DNA of 64,000 bases from JACDHG01 sp963811585. GTDB taxonomy: Bacteria; Actinomycetota; Actinomycetes; Propionibacteriales; Nocardioidaceae. The DNA is taken from the NCBI GenBank assembly GCA_963811585.1, contig CAWERR010000006.1, positions 186,001 to 250,000 on the forward strand, given 5' to 3'. The notes under the pieces are model-generated. The model was not told the DNA's origin. It made no database searches and was given only the letters and a program-made list of their open reading frames with translations. Both the position numbers and the translations under genes were made by a program. Of the stretch, positions 18,521 through 28,879 are shown in pieces. Position 1 is the first letter of the stretch. The number at the start of each line of letters is the position of its first letter.

Positions 18521-19638
18521 CAGCCCTCCAACACCCGAAGCTGCCCGCGTGGTCGTGTTCAGCCGCTCGATGCCGTCGTCGGTGGTGACGACGATGTCCT
18601 CGATCCGGGCGCCGTGCCGGCCCGGCAGGTAGATGCCCGGCTCGATCGAGAAGGCCATGCCCGGCTCGAGCACCAGCTGGTTGCCCTCGACGATGTAGGG
18701 CTCCTCGTGCGTCTCGAGCCCGATGCCGTGGCCGGTGCGGTGCACGAAGTAGTCGCCGAACCCGCCGTCGGCGATCACCGCCCGACCGACCCGGTCGACC
18801 GCCTCGGCCGTGACGCCGGGCCTGGCGAAGTCGCACTGCGCCCGCTGCGCCTCGAGCAGCACGTCGTAGTAGCGCGGTGACGTCGTCGCGCGGGCTCGCG
18901 CGCCGACGACGTAGGTGCGGGTGCGAGTCGCTGCAGTAGCCGTCGACCGTCGAGCCGCCGATGTCGATCACGACGGAGTCGCCGCGCCTCGATCACCCGG
19001 TCGGAGACGGCGTGGTGCGGCGACGCGCCGTTGGGCCCGGAGCCGACGATGACGAAGTCGGCCGTGGCGTGCCCCTCGTCGGTGATCGCCTCGGCGATCA
19101 GCCGGGCCGCCTCCCGCTCGGTGCGCCCGACCTTGAGGAACTCGCCCATCCGGTCGTGCACCCGGTCGATCGCGGCGCCGGCCTGGCGCAGCGAGGCGAC
19201 CTCGTCGACGCCCTTGCGCAGCCGCAGGTCGGCGATGAGCTCGCCGGCGGCGCGGAACCGTGCGTCTGCGGCAGCGCCTGCTGCAGCCGGAACACGCGGG
19301 TCGCCCACATGTGGTCGTCGACGGCCACGCTGTCAGCGTCGTTGCAGCTGGCGCTAGCGCGATCGCGTACGCGTCGTCGGTCTCGCCGTGGGTGACGACC
19401 TGCATGCCGGCCAGCGCGGCCGGCGACTCTCCGCCTCGGCCTGCTCCAGAGCGGTACGACGAGCGCCGGGTCGCCCTCGGCGGGCACGATCAGGGCGGTC
19501 AGCCGCTCGAGCGGGATCGCGTCGTAGCCGGCGAGGTAGCGCAGGTCGGAGCCCGGCGTGACGACGAGTCCGCGACACCCCTGCATCGGCCATCGCCGCC
19601 TGGACGCGGGGGATCCGCGAGGCGACGTCTGCAGTCAT
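18520..19638 (-). CDS. M24-family Xaa-Pro peptidase (aminopeptidase P-like), frameshifted
   Basis: Pita-bread-fold dimetal peptidase that cleaves N-terminal residues before proline. Blocks: VTPGSDLRYLAGYDAIPLER, ELIADLRLRKGVDEVASLRQ, DFVIVGSGPNGASPHHAVSD, VVIDIGGSTVDGYCSDS with the two metal aspartates, YFVHRTGHGIGLETHEEPYI with the metal histidine, AFSIEPGIYLPGRHGARIED with both glutamates. All five ligands are present. About 372 residues; frame changes near 19560, 19435, 19340, 19265, 18990 and 18890, and one at the very end, after which the reading QLRVLEG-stop overlaps the lrp start. Without that last change it would run into lrp, which I regard as artefact. Confidence 0.9.
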
Positions 19639-19953
19639 GCCGACACTCTAGGCGAGGCTGACCGTCGAGCCGATGAGCTCGCGCGCCGATCGACGTTCGC
19701 GGTCGCCACTGCTGACCGTGAGGAGTCCGCGCGTCATGGAGTCACGACGATCATGCCGCCGTCGCGATCCGAGTCGTGATCGCACGGATCAGGTGCCGTC
19801 GTCGACGGCATGCGTCGGCAGACCGCTCGTGCATGTGGCGCGTTGCCAGAATGTCGACGGACTCCGTCGGCCGGTTCGATGCTCGCCTCGTCGCACGCAC
19901 GTCGTCTCGGTCCGGCAGTCAGCTCTCGCACGGGCAGTGAACACGTGGACACC

Positions 19954-20235
19954 TCAGTTGAATCGACTGAACGTCTCCAGCTTCCAGTCGGCATCGTCGA
20001 CTCGCGTCGTAGACGACCGGTGTCGCCGGACGTGGACGTCGTCGTCGTCGGCCCAGTGTCGGCGTACCTCCGTGACGATCCAGGTCTGCTCGCGGAGACG
20101 GCAGCCGACCGGCGAGATGCACCAGCTGGCCGTCGGTGCCCAGAGTCTGCCCCTGACACCGGGCTGCGCTCGAGCGGTCGACATCGATCTGCCGAACGGC
20201 GGACGCCGCGACCGTCGACGGTTGCCAGCCGCCAC
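19954..20235 (-). CDS. Possible small protein, unknown
   Basis: The C-terminal half reads like a genuine protein: EQTWIVTEVRRHWADDDDVH, RSSTTRVDDADWKLETFSRF N-stop. The upstream part switches frame (a neighbouring frame gives LGTDGQLVHLAGRL directly before it), so the true start cannot be placed. The pattern of a short beta-rich protein ending in a WKLETF-like strand is reminiscent of small uncharacterised actinobacterial proteins, but I cannot name a family. The rest of the gap between the M24 gene and the exonuclease gene (19639-19953 and 20236-20421) shows nothing recognisable. Confidence 0.4.
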   Translation of the reverse strand: MAAGNRRRSRRPPFGRSMSTARAQPGVRGRLWAPTASWCISPVGCRLREQTWIVTEVRRHWADDDDVHVRRHRSSTTRVDDADWKLETFSRFN

Positions 20236-20421
20236 CGGCGGTCCGCGTCATCGAAGAGGCGTGCGACTCGACATCAGCCGAGTGTACACGGCGACCGGTC
20301 GACCTCTCGACCTCGGCGCACCGAGTCAGTCCGATCGGCGCTCGGGACGAGCCTCGACTAGCTCGGATCCCGCACGAAGTCGGACGCTGCGACCCTGGAC
20401 AGCCATCAGCGTCGGCGTGCC

Positions 20422-21361
20422 ATGGCCGACCAGACCGCGCAGCCTGATGCTGCTCGACACCGCCTCGCTCTACTTCCGGGCCTTCTTCGGCATCCCCGAC
20501 AAGGTCAAGGCGCCCGACGGCACGTCGGTCAACGCCGTACGCGGGCTGCTCGACTTCATCGCCAAGCTGGTGACGACGTACGAGGCGACCCATCTGGTCG
20601 CGTGCTGGGACGACGACTGGCGGCCGCAGTGGCGGGTCGACCTGATCCCGAGCTACAAGGCCCACCGCGTCGTGGCGCCGATCGCCGGACGGCGTCGACA
20701 TCGAGGAGACGCCCGACCCGCTCGACACCCAGGTCCCGATCATCCGCGAGGTGCTCGCGGCGCTCGACATCGCCGTCGTCGGCGCGCCCGGCTACGAGGC
20801 CGACGACGTGATCGGCACGCTCGCGACCAGGCGCCGGCATGCCGGTCGACGTCGTCACCGGCGACCGCGACCTGTTCCAGCTGGTCAGCGACGACCGACG
20901 AGGTCCGGATCATCTACACCGCGCGCGGCATGTCGCAACCTCGAGGTCGTCACCGACGGCGTCGTCGTGCGCAAGTACGGCATCCTGCCCGAGCAGTACG
21001 CCGACTTCGCGGCCATGCGCGGCGACCCCTCCGACGGCCTGCCCGGCGTCAAGGGCGTCGGCGACAAGACCGCCGCCAGCCTGCTGCAGCAGTACGCCGA
21101 CCTCGACGGCATCGTCGCGGCCGCTGCCGACCCCTCGACCAAGATGGCGTCCGGCCTGCGCGGCAAGCTCGCTGGCCGCCGACGACTACCTCAAGGTCGC
21201 GCCGACGGTCGTCGCGGTGGCCCGCGACCTCGACCTGCCCCGCGACGACTTCGAGATCGAGCCGCTCGATCCCCGAGTCGCTGGCACTGGTCGCGGCGCT
21301 GCAGGAGAAGTGGAACCTCGGCGGCTCGGTCACCCGCGTCCTCCCCGCCCTCGGCAACTGA
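20422..21361 (+). CDS. 5'-3' exonuclease / flap nuclease, PolA N-domain type, frameshifted
   Basis: A stand-alone relative of the 5' nuclease domain of DNA polymerase I. Blocks: LMLLDTASLYFRAFFGIPDK, THLVACWDDDWRPQWRVDLI then PSYKAHR, DIAVVGAPGYEADDVIGTLA, VDVVTGDRDLFQLVSDD, and the helix-hairpin-helix DGLPGVKGVGDKTAASLLQQ. The acidic metal ligands (D in LLDTAS, EADD, TGDRD) are present. About 312 residues, no polymerase domain follows. Frame changes near 20445, 20690, 20835, 20895, 20935, 21170 and 21275. Likely acts in RNA-primer or flap removal and repair. It converges on helY, with ten bases between the stops. Confidence 0.9.
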
Positions 21362-21371
21362 CCGCGACGGC

Positions 21372-24156
21372 TCAGCAGGCGTCCGGGACGACGTGCCGGA
21401 GTGACTCGCCGTCGCCGTCGGCATGGTCGAGCGTCGACTTCGGCGGAGTAGGCGACGACGCCGCGGCGCATCGACCTGGGCGACCTCGCGGGCGGTACGT
21501 CGCAGCGGCGTGTCGCCGGCCGCGTCGGCGATCTGCTCGGCCAGGTCGAGCACCTGCTTGACCCAGCGGACGAAGTCGCCCGGGGCCAGGTCGACGTCGT
21601 CGAGCACGTCGTCGAGCGTCGGCCCCGCCCGCCCAGCGGTAGGCCGCCCAGGCGAAGCCGAGGTCGGGCTCGCGCAGGTAGCGACAGCCGGTGCTCGCGC
21701 TCGACCGCGTCGAGCTCGGCCCAGATCTGCACCATCTCGGCGAGCACGTGCGCGCACCGGCCCACCGGGAACGCGCGGCGGCTCGGCGTCGTCGGGGTTG
21801 CGCGCCTCGAAGACGAGCGCCGACAACGACCGCGGCCAGCTGCGGCACCTCCAGGTCGTCCCAGATGCCGCGCCGCAGGCACTCGGCGGCCACCAGGTCC
21901 AGCTCGCTGTAGATCCGCGCCAGCGCCGCCCCGGCCGGCGTCACCTCGTCGCCGTGCAGGTAGTCGAGCTCCTCGCAGCACCTCGCAGACGCGGTCGAAC
22001 TGCCGCGCGATCGTGTTCGTGCGCTGCTCGATCCGGCGCCGGATGTCGGCCGTCTCGCGCTCGAGCTTCACGTAGCGCTCGGCCCAGCGGGCGTGGTCCT
22101 CGCGGTCGGGGCACTGCGTGGCACGGGTGCGCGCGGATCGCCGTCGCGCAGCCGGCGCACCTCGGCGTCGTCGTGCGGCCGGGCTGCGCCTGTCTCGCCG
22201 AGCCGCGCTCCGACGGCCGCGGCAGGTCGCGGGTCCGGTCGCGCAGCAGCGCCGCCAGGTCGCGGCGCTGCTGCGGGTTGCGGGCGTTGAACGTCTTGGC
22301 GATCCGCATCCGGGTGAGCGGCTCGACCGGCGTCGGGAAGTCGACGAGCGACAGCCGCCGCGCCTGCCGGTCGACGCGTCACGACGAGCGGTCGCGGACC
22401 CTCGCGCTGCGACCGCGATCCCCGGGTCGATCACGACCGCGATCCCGGACCAGCTGCCGGCCGGCACCTCGATCACGTCGCCGACCCGGAGCTTGTCGAG
22501 CGACTCCGCCGCCGCGTCGCGCCGGTCGACCTGCGCTCGCTTCGGACAGGTCGGCCTCGCGGTCCGACAGCGCCCGGCGCAGCCCGGCGTACTCCATGAA
22601 GTCGCCCCGGTCGCAGGCGATCGCGTCGGCGTAGCCCGTCGAGCGCCTCCTCGGCCTTGCGCACCTGCCGGGCCAGCCCGACGACGCCGCGGTCGGCCTG
22701 GAACTGCGCGAACGACGACTCCAGCAGCTCGCGCGCGCGTGTCGCGGCCGAACTGCCGGACCAGGTTGACCGCCATGTTGTACGACGGCCGGAACGACGA
22801 CCGCAGCGGATAGGTACGGGTCGAGGCGAGGCCGGCGACCGCCTTCGGGTCGAAGCCCGGCGCCCACAGCACGACGGCGTGGCCCTCGACGTCGATGCCG
22901 CGGCGTCCGGCCCGGCCCGTCAGCTGGGTGTACTCCCCCGGCGTCACGTCGGCGTGGGTCTCGCCGTTCCACTTCGACAGCTTGTCGATCACGACCGAGC
23001 GGGCCGGCATGTTGATGCCGAGGGCGAGCGTCTCGGTCGCGAACACGATCTTGACCAGGCCGCGCGAGAACAGCTCCTCGACGCACTCCTTGAAGACCGG
23101 CAGCATGCCCGGCGTGGTGCGACGAGATGCCGCGGCTCAGCGCCTCGAGCCAGTCGTGGATAGCCGAGCACCTCCAGGTCGGCGTCGGCGATGCCCGACG
23201 GCCTTCGCCTCGGCGAACGCCCGGATCTCGTCGCGCTCGGCGGCGTTGGTCAGCCGGAGGTTGGTGCTCAGGCACTGCTGGACGGCCGCGTCGCAGCCCT
23301 TGCGGCTGAAGATGAACATGATCGCCGGCAGCAGGCCCTCGGCGTCGAGCCGCTCGACCACGTCGATCCGGCTCGGCACCAGCGCACGGCCGGCCGGGCG
23401 GCGGTAGCCGCCGCGCTTGGCCCGGTGGTCACGGCTGCGCGTCCGGTGCCAGTCGTCGCGCGCGACCCGGGCCAGCTGCGGGTTGACCGAGCGCCTCGGT
23501 CGCGCGATCGCCGGCGGCGTACTCGTCGGGGTCGGCGAACAGGTCGAACAGCCGGTTGCCGACCATCACGTGCTGGAACAGCGGCACCGGCCGGCGCTCC
23601 TCGACGATGATGTCGTTGGCGCCGCGCACCTCGCTCAGCCAGTCGCCGAACTCCTCGGCGTTCGACACCGTCGCCGACAGCGACACCACCGACGACCGAC
23701 TCCGGGCAGGTGGATGATGACCTCCTCCCAGACCGCGCCGCGCGACCGGTCGGCGAGGTAGTGCACCTCGTCCATCACGACGTACTGCAGCCCGGTCAGC
23801 GTGCCCGAGCCGGCGTACAGCATGTTGCGCAGCACCTCGGTGGTCATCACCACGATCGGTGCATCGGAGTTGATGCTGTTGTCGCCGGTGAGCAGGCCGA
23901 CCTTCTCCGGGCCGTAGCGCAGGGTCAGGTCGGCGAACTTCTGGTTCGACAGCGCCTTGATCGGCGTCGTGTAGAAGCACTTGCCGCCGCTGGCCAGCGC
24001 CAGGTGCACGGCGAACTCGCCGACGAGCGTCTTGCCCGACCCGGTCGGCGCCGCGACCAGCACGCCGCGGCCGTCCTCCAGCGACTCGCAGGCCCGCGCT
24101 GGAACTCGTCGAGCGTGAAGTCGTAGAGCCCGGCGAACTCGTTGAAGCGTGCTCAT
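21372..24156 (-). CDS. helY: Ski2/Mtr4-like DEAD/DEAH-box helicase (HelY), frameshifted
   Basis: A superfamily II helicase of about 925 residues. The N-terminus across a frame change reads FNEFAGLYDFTLDEFQ; then Walker A VLVAAPTGSGKTLVGEFAVH, motif Ia FYTTPIKALSNQKFADLTLR, LLTGDNSINSDAPIVVMTTE, Walker B YVVMDEVHYLADRSRGAVWE, SAT motif VVSLSATVSNAEEFGDWLSE, AIMFIFSRKGCDAAVQQCLS, and motifs V-VI FATETLALGINMPARSVVID with TQLTGRAGRRGIDVEGHAVV. The C-terminal 400 residues are badly broken by indels. Known actinobacterial HelY lies beside tatC, as here. Substrate RNA or DNA is not settled. Stop is uncertain by a few tens of bases. Confidence 0.92.
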
Positions 24157-25044
24157 CGAGTCGCCCGCGAAGACCGTGACTGCGGCCGGGCAGCGCCTCG
24201 ACGGTCATCGGCAGCGGGCCGAGCCGCTCGCCGTCGGCGTAGCCGACGATGCCCGGCGCGGCGACGCTGACCTGCCGGACCCGGTGGTGCTCGTACGCCG
24301 GATGCGTCACGTGGGTGCCCTTGAACAGCCGCGGATAGACCCTGAGCAGCTCGAGCTTGCTCATCGGCTTGATGATCACCACGTCCAGCATGCCATCGTC
24401 GAGCAGGGCGCCCTCGCACATCCGCAGCCCGCCGCCGTACGACGGGCCGTTGCCGACCGCGACCAGCATCGCGTCGAGCTGCCGACGCTCGCCGTCGAGC
24501 TCGAGCGTGTAGGGCAGCGGCTTGAAGACCCGCAGCTCGGCCAGGGTCGCCAGGTTGTAGCGCATCTGGCCCCGTCGGCCAGTGCATCGCTGTTGGCGCG
24601 CTCGTTGACGAGGCTGTCGAAGCCCGACGCGAGCACGGTCGCGTAGACCGCCGGGCCGGCCGAGGCCAGGTCGATCGGTGCGGGTCGTCGCCGGCCACGA
24701 TCACGTCGGCGGCGGCGAGCGGGTCGCCGCGCGGCAGGTCGAGGTAGCGCGCGACGTCGTTGCCGGTGCCGGTCGGGATGATGCCGAGCGCGGTCGTCGA
24801 GTACCGGCGACGACCTGCAGGGCGAGGTGCACCATCCCGTCGCCGCCCATCGCGACCAGCACGTCGTACCCGTCGGCGACCGCCGCTGCGGGCCAGGTCG
24901 GCCGCCTCCGCGCCGTCGACGCCCTGCAGCCCGTGACGTCGTACCCGCCGGACATCAGCCGCGCTGCGACCTCGGCCGCAGTGCAGCGCGAGCTTGCCCT
25001 TGCCCGACGGTCGGGTTCACCAGCAGCGCCAGCCGCTGCGTCAC
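24153..25044 (-). CDS. Diacylglycerol/lipid kinase family protein, frameshifted
   Basis: DagK/YegS-like kinases phosphorylate diacylglycerol or related lipids at the membrane. Seen: LALLVNPTVG, then VLVAMGGDGMVHLALQVVAG with the GGDG nucleotide motif, LGIIPTGTGNDVARYLDLPR read across a frame change, ELDGERRQLDAMLVAVGNGP with YGGGLRMCEGALLDDGMLDV and PMSKLELLRVYPRLFKGTHV. About 297 residues from GTG. The TGA overlaps the helY ATG (ATGA). Changes near 25005, 24945, 24890, 24800, 24680, 24570 and 24180. The phospholipid recycled is unknown; the YegS subgroup is not restricted to diacylglycerol. Confidence 0.88.
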
Positions 25045-25074
25045 GTCGCGGACCCTACCCGTCGCGCGCGTCGC

Positions 25075-25516
25075 TCACGCGCTCACAACGACAGCGACAC
25101 GCGTGAAGCTGGGCCGCGTCGGCGCCGACTGCCCTGCGCGACCCGCCGCATCGCCTCGCAGGCGAGGTTGGCGTCGAACCGCTGCGTCGGGCACTGCCGC
25201 GGCGACCCGGCCGTCGACGTCGAGCAGGATGACCTCGCCGAACTGCCAGGCCTGGTGCGCGGCGTGGCGCTCGGCGTCGGTGCAGACGACCGTCGGGTAT
25301 GCGGCGTCGACCGCCAGCAGGTCGAGCGGCTGCTCGTCGACCGGCCTCGCCGCGCAACTCGCCCGCGACGCGGTGGCCGCTCGTCGAGCGCCGTCCGGCG
25401 AACGCCAGGTCACCGGCTCGGTGCCCGAGCCAGTCAGGCAGGTCGAACGCGTCGACAGGCTGTTGATCATCGGACTCCCGGACCGTCGTGCGATCGCTGG
25501 ACTCGCGGACGTGCAC
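25075..25516 (-). CDS. Small protein of unknown function in the tatC-helY interval, frameshifted
   Basis: Three frames together give about 146 residues: VRESDDQQPVDAFDLPDWLG, then EPVTWRSPDGARR, VDEQPLDLLAVDAAYPTVVC followed by TDAERHAAHQAWQFGEVILL and DVDGRVAAAVPDA, closing with RAVGADAAQLHACVAVVVSA in the third frame. No membrane segment. It starts with GTG two bases after the tatC stop, so it belongs to the same operon. I do not recognise a family. Confidence 0.55.
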
Positions 25517-25518
25517 GG

Positions 25519-26377
25519 TCAGATCGGCGACTGCTCGTCGTCGTCGAGGTCAGCGTAGTCATCGGGCTCGTTCACGCCGCGCCGGCGGTCGACGATGCGC
25601 GCGATCACCTCGGAGATCAAGAACAGGAGCACCATCGGGATGGCCAGGAGCAGCATCGTGATCGGGTCGGTCGACGGCGTGGCGACGGCGGCGAAGACGA
25701 ACGTCCCGAAGATGATCCAGGCCCGCCACCGCGCCAGGTGGCGCGCCTTGACCACGCCGGCCAGGTTGAGCAGGACGACGAACAGCGGGATCTCGAACGC
25801 GACGCCGAAGACCAGCAGCACCCGCATCATGAAGTTGAGGTAGTCGCTGAGCGTCGACGAGGTTGGTGACGCCGTCGGGCGTGAAGCCGAGCAGCACCGC
25901 GAGGCCCTTCGGCATCACGTAGTAGCCGAGCACGACGCCGGCGAGGAACAGCGGCCCGGCGATCGCGACGAAGATCAGCGTCCACTTGCGTCTCGTTGCG
26001 GTGCAGCCCGGGCATGATGAACGCCCACATCTCGTAGAGCCAGACCGGGCTGGCCAAGCACGATGCCGGCGACGAGCGACGACCTTCAGCTGCAGGATGA
26101 ACGGCGTCGCCGACGCCCGTTGATGACCGGCTCGCGTCGTCGACGCCCTGCTCGCGCGGCCGAGCTCGCTGCACGGTCGTCGTGTACGGGTCGAGCAGGA
26201 GCTCGAAGAGCCAGTCGTAGAAGATCCAGCCGACGACGAAGCCGACGAAGATGGCGACCACGCGAGACGAACAGCCGGTTGCGGAGCTCGCGCAGATGCT
26301 CGGCGAGCGTCATGCCGCCCGTCGGGCGGAGCTTCGGCGGCGGCCGTTCTTCGACCCGCCGCCGGAGTGATGGCCAT
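25519..26377 (-). CDS. tatC: Twin-arginine translocase subunit TatC, frameshifted
   Basis: Six-span receptor for twin-arginine signal peptides. Seen: GGMTLAEHLRELRNRLFVSR (the conserved cytoplasmic start), VVAIFVGFVVGWIFYDWLFE, the conserved PVWLYEMWAFIMPGLHRNE, LAVLLGFTPDGVTNLVDAQR, and the intact C-terminal 100 residues with FGVAFEIPLFVVLLNLAGVV and FVFAAVATPSTDPITMLLLA. The acidic tail DDYADLDDDEQ is usual for actinobacterial TatC. About 285 residues. Frame changes near 26315, 26265, 26140, 26060, 25990 and 25860. The first ATG gives a 20-residue lead; the ATG at MTLAEHL is the alternative. Thirty bases after tatA. Confidence 0.93.
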
Positions 26378-26406
26378 TCAGCGGTTCCGGACTGCCGGCG
26401 GCTGGC

Positions 26407-26706
26407 TCACTTCTCGGTGTGCGTGGGCGGCAGCGGGTCGGCCGCGGTCGCGGGCTGGCCGGGGTCGGTCGGCTGCGGCGTCGACGACGTTGCGTCGAGG
26501 TGATCTGCTGCGGCTGGGCTCTGGGTCCGGACGTCGTCCTCGTCGTCATCGTCGTCGTCTCATCAGGCCCTTGGTCTCGGCCTTGAAGATGCGCAGCGCG
26601 CGGCCGGTGCCGCGTGCCAGCTCGGGAAGCTTCTTGGCGCCGAAGAGCAGCAGGATCACGATCAAGACGATGATCAGCAGCTCGGGCGGCTCCGAGGTTG
26701 CGGCAT
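26407..26706 (-). CDS. tatA: Twin-arginine translocase subunit TatA, frameshifted
   Basis: Pore-forming Tat subunit. After a frame change in the first ten codons it reads EPPELLIIVLIVILLLFGAK followed by KLPELARGTGRALRIFKAET and KGL: one membrane helix, the FGxxKLP hinge and an amphipathic helix. A second frame change follows at the acidic run near 26560, after which the tail is D/P/T-rich and ends LPPTHTEK. About 99 residues, normal for an actinobacterial TatA. Directly upstream of tatC and downstream of pafC, matching mycobacterial gene order. Confidence 0.92.
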
Positions 26707-26854
26707 GGATTCCGCTTTAGACTCGTGCGCTCGATACTGGTCGTCGTCCATCGTACGCCGCGCGCGTCGCTGAGCCGCGCAGTCGGCTCTCATCGCTACG
26801 CCGTGGCCTGCGCGAGTCGTCCGATCCGTCGGATCGTCGAGCGACTAGTCGACG

Positions 26855-27835
26855 TCAGCCGGCGTAGTTGCGCGAGCGCTGCGCGCGGCCCGGTCGCGCA
26901 CGCCTGGCCGCGAGATCGTCCGGTTCGACGAAGCTGGCATCGCCGCCCAGCCGCAGCACCAGCCGCTGCAGCCAGCCGGTGTTGCTGAACCGCAGCGCGA
27001 CCCGCAGCCGGCCGTCGGCCGAGCTCCTCGGCCTTCTCGACCGGGTAGTAGTCGGCCACCCAGCGCGCCTGCGGCTCGAGGTCGAGCACGGCGATCGGGT
27101 CGTCCGGGTCGGGCTGGAACAGGCCCTGCGACAGGTCGGCCGGCCGCGCACCTGCGGGTGGCGACGGCCTCGTCGTCGAGCACCTCGGCGCGCGCATGCG
27201 GTCGAGCCGGAACATCCGCACCTCCTCGGCGCGGTGGCACCACGCCTCGAGGTAGGCTGTGCCCTCGAAGAAGATCAGCCGCATCGGGTCGACGTCGCGC
27301 TCGGTCGTCTCGTCGCGGCTCGGGCGTGTAGTAGCGTGAGGCGCAGCCGCCGCTCGTCGCGCAGCGCCTGCGTCGACGGCCGCCCGGATCTGCGGTGTCG
27401 ACCGGGTCGATGTGGATGTCGACCGCCGCCGCGCGGTCGCTCGACGTCGCCGGACGCGGCCTCGATCTTCTTCAGCGCCCGGTCGACGACGTCGCGCTCC
27501 CCCGGCGCGCTGACCTCACGCAGCGCACGCAGCGCCACCATCAGGGCGAGCGCCTCGTGCGGCGCGAGCCGCAGCGGCCGGGTCAGGTAGTCGGCGTTGC
27601 TGAGCTTGACGACGCCCTCGCCGTCGAGCGCCTCCATGTCGATGTCGATCATGTCGCCGGTGACCGAGTTCGGCAGGCCGCAGAACCACAGCACCTTGAG
27701 GTCCTTGACGATCTGCGCCGGCTGCACGCCGAAGTCGCGTGGCGACCTCGTCGACGGCGATCCCGTCGCGGCTCGCGCAGGTAGGGCACGAGCGCGAGCA
27801 TCCGCTCGACCTGGCTCTGCGCGTTCGGCCGTCAT
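26855..27835 (-). CDS. pafC: WYL-domain regulator PafC, frameshifted
   Basis: PafB and PafC form a DNA-damage-responsive transcription factor in mycobacteria. Seen: RDFGVQPAQIVKDLKVLWFC (HTH), GDMIDIDMEALDGEGVVKLS, YLTRPLRLAPHEALALMVAL, ALREVSAPGERDVVDRALKK, then the WYL part DPMRLIFFEGTAYLEAWCHR and VALRFSNTGWLQRLVLRLGG, ending VRDRAARSARNYAG in a third frame. About 325 residues. Its ATG overlaps the pafB stop (ATGA). Frame changes near 27820, 27775, 27740, 27440, 27330, 27195 and 27155. Confidence 0.92.
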
Positions 27836-28815
27836 CGCATGCGGCTCCGCTGCGCGACGAGCGGTCAGCCGTCGGATGACGGCGGCGCGGACCTCGTCGG
27901 GCGCCATCACGACCACGTCGGGGCCGTACGACAGCAGCTCGTCGGCCAGCGACTGAGCCACTGCGCGTAGGGCAGCTCGATCTCGGTCCACTGCTCGTCG
28001 ACCGGGTCGCGACTTGACGGCCCGGCGGCGCAGCTGGTCGCCCGACGCCGATGCGGACCAGGACGGTGGCCGAGCTGTGCGGGTGCGGCGGCGCCAGCGA
28101 CTCGGCCAGCGCGCGCAGGTCGAGGTCGACCGGCGGCTGGTAGCTCGCCTGGCTCGCCGATCGGCGACGACGTCGCCCACGATCCGCGAGACCCGGAACA
28201 TCCGCTCGGCGTCGCGGTCGCGGTCGTGGCCGACGACGTACCAGTGGCCGTGCCAGGACACGATCCCCCACGGCTCGAGGTGCCGCGTCGGTGGCTCGCG
28301 GCGACGCCGGAGGACTGGTAGCTCGAAGCTGATCGGCGTCGCTGCGGTGACGGCGTCGAACACGCGCGTCGAAGGCCGGCTCGTCGGTGGCGAGCTGCCG
28401 GCTCGATGATCGTCAGGGCCGACTCGTCGACGGCGACGCCGCCGGCGCGCAGCTTGCGCAGACCCTGCGTGGTCGCCGAGGCGAGGCTGGCGTGCTGCCA
28501 GACCCGGGCGGCCAGGCCCACGATGGCGGCCTCGTCGGCCTCGAGGCTGATCTCGGGCAGCTCGAACTGGACGCGGCTGATCCGGTAGCCGACCTCGTCG
28601 TCGAAGCGCCTTCTCGATCGACGCCGAGCTCGATCGGGACGCCGAGGACGCGCAGCTCTTCCTTGTCGCGGTCGAACATCCGGTCGAAGGCCTCGTCGGT
28701 GAGGTCGTGGTAGCCCTCGACCGCCTGCCGGATCCGGTCCTTCGGGATGAAGGTGCGCGACGACCAGCAGGCAGATGGTGAGGTTCATCAGCCGCTCGGA
28801 CTTGCGTGCCGTCAC
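27832..28815 (-). CDS. pafB: WYL-domain regulator PafB, frameshifted
   Basis: Partner of PafC. The N-terminus KSERLMNLTICLLV is the family signature; then MFDRDKEELRVLGVPIELGV, DDEVGYRISRVQFELPEISL followed by EADEAAIVGLAARVWQHASL, the WYL core WGIVSWHGHWYVVGHDRDRD with AERMFRVSRI, and the C-terminus EVRAAVIRRLTA continuing LVAQRSRMR after a frame change. About 328 residues from GTG. Changes near 28755, 28612, 28400, 28310, 28160, 28010 and 27860. Encoded downstream of the FKBP gene in the Pup locus. Confidence 0.92.
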
Positions 28816-28879
28816 CTCGTCAGGCTATGCCGTCGCGTCGAGCCTGGCGAGACTCGTGCCTCGACCAGCGAGCCTGCGC

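Noticed and set aside
17999..18971. M24 peptidase fused to the Lrp regulator
   Set aside because: One frame reads through, but another gives the natural peptidase end with a stop overlapping the Lrp ATG; coupling by TGATG is the common arrangement here.
19673..20421. Long plus-strand extension of the exonuclease gene
   Set aside because: The extra 250 residues are Arg/Ser-rich with no family resemblance; the nuclease fold starts at LMLLDTAS.
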